DNA from: AC-32 sp036522595
GTDB lineage: Bacteria; Actinomycetota; Thermoleophilia; Gaiellales; Gaiellaceae
Assembly: GCA_036522595.1 (NCBI GenBank)
Contig: DATDFL010000245.1
Coordinates: forward strand, 1-13,749
DNA length: 13,749 nucleotides
Direction of reading: 5' to 3'
Positions 1 through 5,475 of this stretch are shown here, one piece after another (the stretch's first letter is position 1; each line of letters begins with the position of its first letter). The notes below the pieces were generated by a model, which worked only from the letters and a program-made list of their open reading frames with translations, was not told where the DNA came from and ran no database searches. The position numbers and the translations under genes were made by a program.

Positions 1-1031
1 AGCCAGCTGTCGTCGTCGATGCGCCAGTAGCCGTACAGCTCGTTGTCGCCGGTGAAGGTCGCGTACTGCGGCGGCAGGCGGCGCGACAGTGGAACCGAGC
101 CCGGGACGGCGAACAGCTGCGCCCGGAAGCGAAGCAGCTGGTACCGGTGCCGGGGCACGAGGAAGACGAACTCGCGATCGGCCGGAACGTCCGGATCGAG
201 CCGCTTTCCGTCCGCCACGAACTTCCCGGCGGCGAGCACGCTTGGCGGCTGCTCGAGGACGTCGGCCATGAAGCGAATCCGCTGCGGGTCGAGCAGGAAG
301 CCCTTGAAGGCGCCAGTGACCTGGTGCACAGTCGCGCTTCGAGGGCAACGTACGACCCGCGAGCCCGTCAGCGAGTACACGGAGCCGACCGCGGCGACGC
401 TCTTGCCCCCGATTGCCTGGTAGTCGATGGTCGCTCGAATCACGTCGAAAGAACCCTGTTCGCCGGTCTTCGCCAGGCCGACCTTGAGTGAGACGGCCCC
501 GCCCGCGTGCGCCGGTTCGTACTGGTGCTGGTACCAGAACTCGTACGCGCCGATCGTGGTGCCGAGGAGCGTCAGCGCAACCGCTGTCCCGACGCGCGGC
601 AGTGTCAGCTCGACCTCGCGCCCGAAGAGGACGAGCCCAAGCGTGGCCGCGCCGATGATGAGCAGGGCGGCCACGACCACCACGTAACGCTGCCGCGCCG
701 GGCTTCCGAGGCCGGAGAAGAGGACGTAGAGGCCGAAGAGGATGGTGACGAGACAGGCGACCAGCACGGTCGCGTGGCAGGGCGGGCGCTTGCGGCTCTT
801 CCAGGGGGTCCGCCGAACCAGCCGGTCGAGGCTCGCCGCTGCGATGACGAGGAGGATCCCGCCGACGAGCAAGAGCGCGCCGGCTGCCGTCACGCCCAGC
901 GTCGGCTGCGCGAGGGCGGCATCGTGCGCGCCCACGACGATCGACGCTCCGCCGAGGATCAGGAAGAAGACGGCGAGCGCATAGATGCTCGCCGCGGCCC
1001 AGGTCGTGGGGCGATCAGCCGTGCTGCGCAC
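1..1031 (-). CDS. Polytopic membrane protein with C-terminal soluble domain, unknown family (C-terminus cut by window edge)
   Basis: Reading the minus strand from a GTG at 1031 gives 343 codons without a stop, continuing past base 1. I do not recognise the family. About five hydrophobic helices are visible, near residues 12-34, 44-67, 87-108, 115-137 and 146-166. A mixed polar region of at least 175 residues follows, presumably outside or inside the membrane as a soluble domain. An Arg/Lys-rich loop (about 70-82) lies between helices 2 and 3. Upstream in frame there is no ATG, GTG or TTG before a TGA near 1120, so GTG 1031 is the only usual start. Its SD is poor (AGAGG only about two bases away). 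It is divergent from the permease at 1131. The long open frame, absence of stops and clear alternation of hydrophobic helices support a real gene; function is unknown. Confidence 0.8.
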   Translation of the reverse strand, partial: MRSTADRPTTWAAASIYALAVFFLILGGASIVVGAHDAALAQPTLGVTAAGALLLVGGILLVIAAASLDRLVRRTPWKSRKRPPCHATVLVACLVTILFGLYVLFSGLGSPARQRYVVVVAALLIIGAATLGLVLFGREVELTLPRVGTAVALTLLGTTIGAYEFWYQHQYEPAHAGGAVSLKVGLAKTGEQGSFDVIRATIDYQAIGGKSVAAVGSVYSLTGSRVVRCPRSATVHQVTGAFKGFLLDPQRIRFMADVLEQPPSVLAAGKFVADGKRLDPDVPADREFVFLVPRHRYQLLRFRAQLFAVPGSVPLSRRLPPQYATFTGDNELYGYWRIDDDSW

Positions 1032-1068
1032 GACCTCTGGTGTTCGGCCAGCAGCCGCGCATGCCTGC

Positions 1069-1098
1069 TTGACACCGATCGGCGCGGGGGCGTTAGAT
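1069..1098 (+). promoter_or_regulatory. Putative sigma-70-type promoter of the APC permease gene
   Basis: A perfect -35 box TTGACA lies at 1069-1074. An 18-base spacer leads to a weaker -10-like TTAGAT at 1093-1098. Transcription would start near 1105, leaving a short leader that contains the strong SD AGGAGGAG (1121-1128) just before ATG 1131. The -10 matches the consensus at only three positions, so this rests mainly on the -35 box and its location. Confidence 0.5.
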
Positions 1099-1130
1099 CG
1101 CCGTTGGCCTAGCCCACGTCAGGAGGAGCG

Positions 1131-2738
1131 ATGTCAGACTTGGCGCACGCCGGGGAGGTTCCGGCAACAGCGGTGACGGTAGACGAGGACGCGAGGCTCG
1201 CGAACCTCGGCTACAGCCCGCAGCTCAACCGCGTGCTCGGGTTCTTCGAGAACTTCGCGGTCGCGTTCGCCTACCTGTCCCCGATGGTCGGCATCTACTC
1301 GCTCTTCCTCGTGGGAGTCGCAACCGGCGGCCCCGCCTACCTCTGGCTCACGATCATCCCGGTCGTCGGGATGCTGTTCGTCGCCCTCGTCTTCGGCGAG
1401 TTCGCGAGCCACTACCCCGTCGCCGGCGCGCTCTACCAGTACAGCAAGTTCTCGGTCGGGCCTGCGTACGGGTGGTTCGTCGGCTGGTTCTACGGGATCG
1501 CGCTGCTGGTGACCGTCGCCTCGGTGGATACGGGCGTCGTCCCGTACGTGGCCGACCTGGCCCACCGGTGGTTCGGCACCAACTGGGACCCGACCTCGCA
1601 CTCGACCATCCTCGTGATCACGCTCGTCCTGCTCGCGATCCAGACCGCGCTCAACATCACCGGCGCGAAGGTCATGGGGCGGGTTGCGCAGTTCGGCGTC
1701 GGCGTCGAGATCGTGGGCACGTTCGGAATCGCGCTCATCCTGCTGATCCACGGCTTCCACCACGGACTGGGCTTCCTGTTTTCGACGCAGGGCGTGACGC
1801 ACGCGTCGAGCAACGTCTACGCCGTCAACTTCCACGGCAGCTGGCTCGCCGCCGCGCTGGTCGCGGTGCTGGCGCCGGTCTACATCTTCTACGGCTTCGA
1901 GTCGTGCGGCGACATCGCCGAGGAGACGAGGGACGCGTCGCGGAAGATTCCCAGGGCGATGCGCTGGGCTCTGATCTGGGGCGGCGTCTCGTCGCTCGTG
2001 CTGACCGCGTCGCTGCTGCTCGCGATGCCGAAGCACAACCCGATCAAGGCGACTTTCGACGGCGGCGGCGTCCCCGCGATTCTCGGCCAGCTCTCAGGCG
2101 GGATGCAGGACTTCCTGCTGCTCCTGATCATCTTCGCGTTCTTCTCGTGCGGCACAGCGGTGCAGGGCGCCGGGAGCCGGATGGCGTTCTCGTACGGCCG
2201 CGACGGCGCGCTGCCCGGCTCGGCCTGGCTCTCGAAGGTGCACGCGAGGTTCCGGACGCCCGTGAACGCGCTGCTCGCAGGCTCGGTCGTCTCGGTGCTG
2301 TTCGTCCTGCTCGTCTACTACCAGCCGTCCAAGGACGTGAAGCTCGGCTTCATCACCTACCCGGCGAACATCACGGCGCTCTACTCGCTGATCTCGTTCG
2401 CGGTCAGCGGCATCTACCTCTCGTTCCTGCTGACCGTGATCGCGGCGATCATCGCCCGACGGCGCGGCTGGAAGCCCGAGGGGGCGTTCCAGCTCGGGCG
2501 CTGGGGCTGGACGGTCTCGATCGTGGCGGCGCTCTACCTCGGGTTGATGCTGCTCAACGTCGTGGTGCCGACGGGCCTGACCAGCGGACGCGGGCTCTTC
2601 AACCTCGACTGGATCACGCTGCTCGTCATGGTCGTGATCGCCGTGATCGGCGCTGCGTATTTCCTCGCCGCGCGCCCGGACCGGCGGGTGAGCCGGCACG
2701 TGCACGACACGTTGGAGGCGACCGGCGCGGAACGCTAA
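1131..2738 (+). CDS. APC-superfamily amino acid permease
   Basis: The 535-residue protein has the length and roughly 12 hydrophobic helices of an amino acid/polyamine/organocation (APC) transporter in the inner membrane. The TM1 region around residues 34-60 contains the family's unwound-helix motif SPMVGIY (50-56), which normally contacts the amino group and carboxylate of the substrate. GEFASHYPVAGALY at 89-102 matches the conserved segment after TM2. The overall pattern is closest to the amino acid/choline (ACT-like) subgroup, including GABA- and choline-type permeases, but substrate cannot be read from the sequence. The start is secure: AGGAGGAG at 1121-1128 directly precedes ATG 1131. The gene is monocistronic by layout, with its own promoter and a convergent neighbour whose stop codon overlaps its TAA. 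Confidence 0.93.
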   Translation: MSDLAHAGEVPATAVTVDEDARLANLGYSPQLNRVLGFFENFAVAFAYLSPMVGIYSLFLVGVATGGPAYLWLTIIPVVGMLFVALVFGEFASHYPVAGALYQYSKFSVGPAYGWFVGWFYGIALLVTVASVDTGVVPYVADLAHRWFGTNWDPTSHSTILVITLVLLAIQTALNITGAKVMGRVAQFGVGVEIVGTFGIALILLIHGFHHGLGFLFSTQGVTHASSNVYAVNFHGSWLAAALVAVLAPVYIFYGFESCGDIAEETRDASRKIPRAMRWALIWGGVSSLVLTASLLLAMPKHNPIKATFDGGGVPAILGQLSGGMQDFLLLLIIFAFFSCGTAVQGAGSRMAFSYGRDGALPGSAWLSKVHARFRTPVNALLAGSVVSVLFVLLVYYQPSKDVKLGFITYPANITALYSLISFAVSGIYLSFLLTVIAAIIARRRGWKPEGAFQLGRWGWTVSIVAALYLGLMLLNVVVPTGLTSGRGLFNLDWITLLVMVVIAVIGAAYFLAARPDRRVSRHVHDTLEATGAER

Positions 2739-3310
2739 GAGCCGGGGACGCCGAGCCCGGGCTGGATCGGCTCGACCGAGAGGAAGATCGGGCCCTTCGC
2801 GGAGCAGGCTCGGAAGCTGAACGGGATGTCGGCGGCCGTGAACTGGCCCGGCGGGTAGACGCGAAGGGTCGTCGCGTCGGCCGGCTTGCACTTCGAGGCG
2901 TCGAAGTTGCCCACGTCGACGATGCGGACGACGGTGTGCGCCGTCGCGCCGGGGATGAGCGTCACGTGGTAGGTGGGATGCGCGCGGTTCCGCTGGGCCG
3001 GCGAGCCGAGCTGGGCTCCGGCGACCGCGGAGACTCCGGGGAAGCCGAACAGGCGACAGCGGCGGTTCGAGGTGTTGGTGAGCTCGAGCGGGTAGTACGT
3101 CGAGCCGGCGGCCCCACCGCCTTCGCCCACGCCGAGCCAGACCTCGAGCCCGGTCGTCGAGCACGCCTGCGTCATCTCGGCGCTGCTTCCGGACGGGGCC
3201 TTCTTCGGCGTCGCGGCGTGCGTGGCCATCGAGCTTGCCCCGCACCCGGCGGCCACGGCGAGGGCTGCAACTGCAAGGAGAACTCTGGTCATGGCACGAA
3301 TGGTGCTCAT
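2735..3310 (-). CDS. DUF4232-domain lipoprotein
   Basis: From ATG 3310 the product is 191 residues. An N-terminal signal with lipobox ending AAGC (Cys23) predicts a lipid-anchored protein outside the membrane. A low-complexity linker (about 24-45) follows, then a compact domain with the DUF4232 pattern: GGGAAGSTYYPLELTNTS (64-81), a Cys in the next strand and GFPGVS (89-94). Cysteines at about 50, 85, 141 and 169 could form two disulfides. The role of DUF4232 proteins is not established. Starts at 3325 (GTG) and 3292 (ATG) are also possible; none has a clear SD, and all keep the lipobox. The frame stays open far upstream to 3754, but that part overlaps rsgA antisense and is noise. The TAG stop (2735-2737) overlaps the permease TAA. 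Confidence 0.88.
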   Translation of the reverse strand: MSTIRAMTRVLLAVAALAVAAGCGASSMATHAATPKKAPSGSSAEMTQACSTTGLEVWLGVGEGGGAAGSTYYPLELTNTSNRRCRLFGFPGVSAVAGAQLGSPAQRNRAHPTYHVTLIPGATAHTVVRIVDVGNFDASKCKPADATTLRVYPPGQFTAADIPFSFRACSAKGPIFLSVEPIQPGLGVPGS

Positions 3311-3317
3311 CGCCGGT

Positions 3318-3346
3318 TTGCTCACGGTATAGGTCCGCTCTATGCT
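3318..3346 (+). promoter_or_regulatory. Putative promoter of the rsgA leader and operon
   Basis: TTGCTC (3318-3323) and TATGCT (3341-3346) are separated by exactly 17 bases. The -10 box matches the consensus at four of six positions. Transcription would begin near 3352, giving a leader of about 28 bases before the leader ORF. A second -10-like TATAGG lies at 3328-3333. The site overlaps the 5' end of the divergent lipoprotein gene, so the two transcripts may interfere. Inference from spacing and position. Confidence 0.5.
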
Positions 3347-3379
3347 TCGTTGGTCACGCGCCGAGAGGAGGTTCGACAA

Positions 3380-3424
3380 ATGACTGAGATCTTCGTTCGC
3401 CGAGCCTCCGGCTGCGCGCGTTAG
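3380..3424 (+). CDS. Putative 14-aa leader peptide (MTEIFVRRASGCAR)
   Basis: ATG 3380 lies 8 bases after a perfect AGGAGG (3366-3371), the best initiation site near any gene here except that of the permease. The ORF ends at TAG 3422-3424, 26 bases before the terminator stem. It has two adjacent Arg codons (7 and 8, CGC then CGA), a Cys at 12 and an Arg as last residue. CGA is expected to be uncommon in such GC-rich genomes. There is no Leu, Trp or His run as in classic biosynthetic leaders. A strong SD for so short a frame, directly before a terminator, argues for a regulatory peptide and not a small functional protein. I know of no named match. It would be missed by ordinary gene callers. 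Confidence 0.6.
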   Translation: MTEIFVRRASGCAR

Positions 3425-3450
3425 CTCGCGCCCACTCCTGAGGCTCACAC

Positions 3451-3471
3451 GCGCCCGAACGGGCGCTTTTT
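3451..3471 (+). terminator. Intrinsic terminator between leader ORF and rsgA
   Basis: GCGCCCG (3451-3457) and CGGGCGC (3460-3466) form a perfect stem; the physical loop is probably GAAC with six GC pairs below it. Five T residues follow at once (3467-3471). It is oriented for plus-strand transcription and has no T tract in the opposite direction. No plus-strand gene other than the leader ORF ends upstream, so it is placed to stop transcription before rsgA. Confidence 0.85.
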
Positions 3472-3501
3472 CGTTCCCAAGCCAAGCCGAAGGAGAAGCT
3501 G

Positions 3502-4542
3502 TTGAACCTGCAAGAGCTCGGCTGGGACGCCTTCTTTGCGGACGCGTTCCGGCCCTACGAGAACGACAACCTGATTCCGGCGCGCGTTGCGGCGCGCCAC
3601 CACGGGCCGTGCGAGCTGCTGACCGAGCTCGGGCGGCTCGGCGGCGTGCCCGCGGGGCGCCTCGAAGACGACGAGCTGCCGGCCGTCGGCGACTGGGTCG
3701 CGGCGCGGAAGCTGGACGGCGAGAAGAAGGCGGTGATCGAGGCGGTGCTCCCACGCCGTTCCGCCTTCAAGCGCAAGGAAGCCTGGAAGCGAACCGTCGA
3801 GCAGGTCGTGGCGGCCAACGTCGACACGGTCTTCCTCGTGACGGCGTTCGGCGGCGACCTCAACGCGCGGCGGCTGGAGCGGTTCCTAACCTCGGCGTGG
3901 GACAGCGGCTCCAACCCCGTGGTTGTCGCGAACAAGGCCGACCTCGCCCAGGACCGGCTCCTCGAGCTGGCAGAGGTCGAGGCGGTCGCGCTGGGCGTCC
4001 CGGTGCTGGTCGTCAGCGCCGCGACGGGCGAGGGGATCGACGAGCTCGAGCCGCATCTCCAGCCCGGCCGGACGATCGCGCTGCTCGGCACGTCCGGAGT
4101 TGGCAAGTCGACGCTGGTGAACCGCCTCGCGGGCCGCGACCTCCTCGCGACGCAGGAGATCCGCTCGGACGGCCGCGGCCGCCACACGACGACCCACCGC
4201 GAGCTCGTGCCGCTGCCGTCGGGGGCGCTGCTGATCGACACGCCCGGGATGCGCGAGCTCCAGCTCTGGGCCGACGAGGACGTCCTCGACAGCACCTTCG
4301 CGGAGATCGCGGAGCTCGCCGCCGAGTGCCGCTTCTCAGACTGCTCGCACGAGCACGAGCCGGGTTGCGCGGTCAAGTCAGCGATTGCGGACGGGGCGCT
4401 GCCGGCCGAGCGCTTCGCGAGCTACCGCAAGCTCCTGCGGGAGATCCGCGCGCTCGAGATTCGCAAAGACGCGCGGCTCAAATCCGAGGCGCGCAAGGAG
4501 TGGCGCCGCCGACAGAGGAGTATGCGCAAGATCTCGTACTAG
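3502..4542 (+). CDS. rsgA: Ribosome small-subunit-dependent GTPase A
   Basis: RsgA (YjeQ/YloQ) is a circularly permuted GTPase that acts in late 30S maturation in the cytoplasm. The 346-residue product shows an N-terminal OB-type region (to about 85), then the permuted motif order: G4 NKAD (144-147), G5 SAATG (172-176), P-loop GTSGVGKST (196-204), switch segment RGRHTTTH (225-232) and G3 DTPG (246-249). The zinc knuckle follows the family pattern with Cys276, Cys281, His283 and Cys289. A basic C-terminal tail ends the protein. The N-terminus (LGWDAFFADAF) fits the longer RsgA subgroup. The start is TTG 3502, six bases after AGGAG (3491-3495). The gene follows a leader ORF and terminator, and its TAG stop directly abuts the livH start, an unusual partnership for rsgA. 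Confidence 0.95.
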   Translation: MNLQELGWDAFFADAFRPYENDNLIPARVAARHHGPCELLTELGRLGGVPAGRLEDDELPAVGDWVAARKLDGEKKAVIEAVLPRRSAFKRKEAWKRTVEQVVAANVDTVFLVTAFGGDLNARRLERFLTSAWDSGSNPVVVANKADLAQDRLLELAEVEAVALGVPVLVVSAATGEGIDELEPHLQPGRTIALLGTSGVGKSTLVNRLAGRDLLATQEIRSDGRGRHTTTHRELVPLPSGALLIDTPGMRELQLWADEDVLDSTFAEIAELAAECRFSDCSHEHEPGCAVKSAIADGALPAERFASYRKLLREIRALEIRKDARLKSEARKEWRRRQRSMRKISY

Positions 4543-5475
4543 ATGACCATCGCGCTGCAAGTCTTCGTGTCCGGCCTCGCGGCCGGCGGGGTCTACGGGC
4601 TCTTCGCAGCGGGACACACGCTGATCTACCGGCTGACCGGGATGGTCAACTTCGCGTTCGGGGACCTCGTCGGGCTCGGCGTCTTCGCGACGCTGCTCGT
4701 GCTCTCGGGCACGGCGCCAGTGACCCAGTCCGGGGCGCACGAACCACGGTTCCTCGGCGCGCTGATCGTCGGGCTCGTCTTCTGCGTCTCGGCCGGGACC
4801 CTCACCTACGTCGGCCTGGTGCAGCCCTACCTCGCGCGTGGCTCGACGATCGGTTGGGTCGCCGGGACGGCCGCGGTGGCGTTCGCGATCCGGGCCGCGA
4901 TCGGAGCAGCGTTCCAGCGCTCGAGCTATGTCTTCCCGGACCCACTGCCGTTCCACCGCGTCGGGCACGCGGGGTTCATCCACATCGGCGGCGCGCAGGT
5001 GCAGGCGCGCGCGTTCTTCGTCATCGGACTCGCGCTGGCGCTTGCGCTCGGGTCGGCGTGGCTGCTGGAGAAGTCGCGCTTCGGACGGGCGCTCAGGGCG
5101 GTTGCCGACGACGCAGAGGGAGCGCGCGTCGTGGGCGTGCCGGTCGACCTGCTGATCGCGATCGCGTTCGGGCTCGTCGGCGCGCTTGCGATGATCGCGG
5201 CGATCGCCGCGGCGCCGGGCGAGGCGGTCAACGCGAACACCGGCACGCTGCTCGGGCTGAAGGGCCTCGTCGCGGCGCTCGCCGTGCGGTTCGGGCCGCC
5301 GCTGGTCGCCTTCGGGGCGGGACTGCTGCTCGGTGTCCTGGAGTCGGCGATCGCGAATGTCCACCTCGGCTCCTGGCAGCTCGGGCCTTCGTATCGCGAG
5401 GTGCTGCCGATCGCTTTCGTCCTGCTGCTGATCGCCGGATGGCCCTCGCGGGAGGCGCTGGAGGAGCAGGAATGA
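4543..5475 (+). CDS. livH: LivH-type permease of a HAAT (branched-chain amino acid family) ABC importer
   Basis: The 310-residue polytopic protein matches LivH, one of two membrane subunits of hydrophobic amino acid (HAAT) ABC importers. The N-terminus VFVSGLAAGGVYGLFAAGHT followed by GMVNFAFGDLVGLG (33-46) is the typical LivH opening. SRFGRALRAVADDAEGARVVG (about 178-198) is the EAA-like loop that contacts the ATPase. LKGLVAALAVRFGPPLVAFG (239-258) is the conserved late segment. ATG 4543 directly follows the rsgA TAG, with no SD at normal spacing; AGAGGAG (4514-4520) lies 22 bases upstream inside rsgA, so translation is probably coupled to rsgA termination. It overlaps the next gene by ATGA. 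Substrates of such systems range from branched-chain amino acids to urea and amides; the real one is unknown. Confidence 0.93.
   Translation: MTIALQVFVSGLAAGGVYGLFAAGHTLIYRLTGMVNFAFGDLVGLGVFATLLVLSGTAPVTQSGAHEPRFLGALIVGLVFCVSAGTLTYVGLVQPYLARGSTIGWVAGTAAVAFAIRAAIGAAFQRSSYVFPDPLPFHRVGHAGFIHIGGAQVQARAFFVIGLALALALGSAWLLEKSRFGRALRAVADDAEGARVVGVPVDLLIAIAFGLVGALAMIAAIAAAPGEAVNANTGTLLGLKGLVAALAVRFGPPLVAFGAGLLLGVLESAIANVHLGSWQLGPSYREVLPIAFVLLLIAGWPSREALEEQE

Larger units (their letters stand above)
3353..3501 (+). promoter_or_regulatory. Candidate translation-dependent attenuator leader upstream of rsgA
   Basis: This leader combines a well-formed SD (AGGAGG, 3366-3371), a 14-codon ORF (3380-3424), an intrinsic terminator (3451-3471) and then the SD of rsgA (AGGAG, 3491-3495). 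Several internal pairings exclude each other. GAGCCTC (3402-3408, within leader codons 8-10) is exactly complementary to GAGGCTC (3440-3446). GCGCGT (3416-3421) can pair with ACGCGC (3449-3454), which would open the terminator stem. GCGCCC occurs twice (3428-3433 and 3451-3456) and either copy can pair with GGGCGC (3461-3466). CGTTCG (3394-3399) is complementary to the terminator top CGAACG (3456-3461). Such overlap is expected of ribosome-mediated attenuation. Which state terminates, and the signal, cannot be read from sequence. Confidence 0.6.

Noticed and set aside
507..1112. A 201-codon plus-strand frame in the first kilobase
   Set aside because: The minus strand here encodes a membrane protein with regular hydrophobic helices; the plus frames are acidic and Arg-rich mirror images.
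1472..3424. A 650-codon plus-strand frame inside and beyond the permease gene
   Set aside because: It is out of frame with the permease, Arg-rich and without motifs. Its final residues are the leader peptide, which is better explained by its own SD and ATG.
4522..4542. Six-codon minigene (MRKISY) between rsgA and livH
   Set aside because: It is simply the C-terminus of RsgA; the SD-like AGAGGAG is only one base from that ATG, too close to work.
3609..5471. Upstream part of the long plus frame that contains LivM-LivG
   Set aside because: That stretch overlaps rsgA and livH out of frame; the real start is ATG 5472, which gives normal LivM homology and an ATGA overlap.
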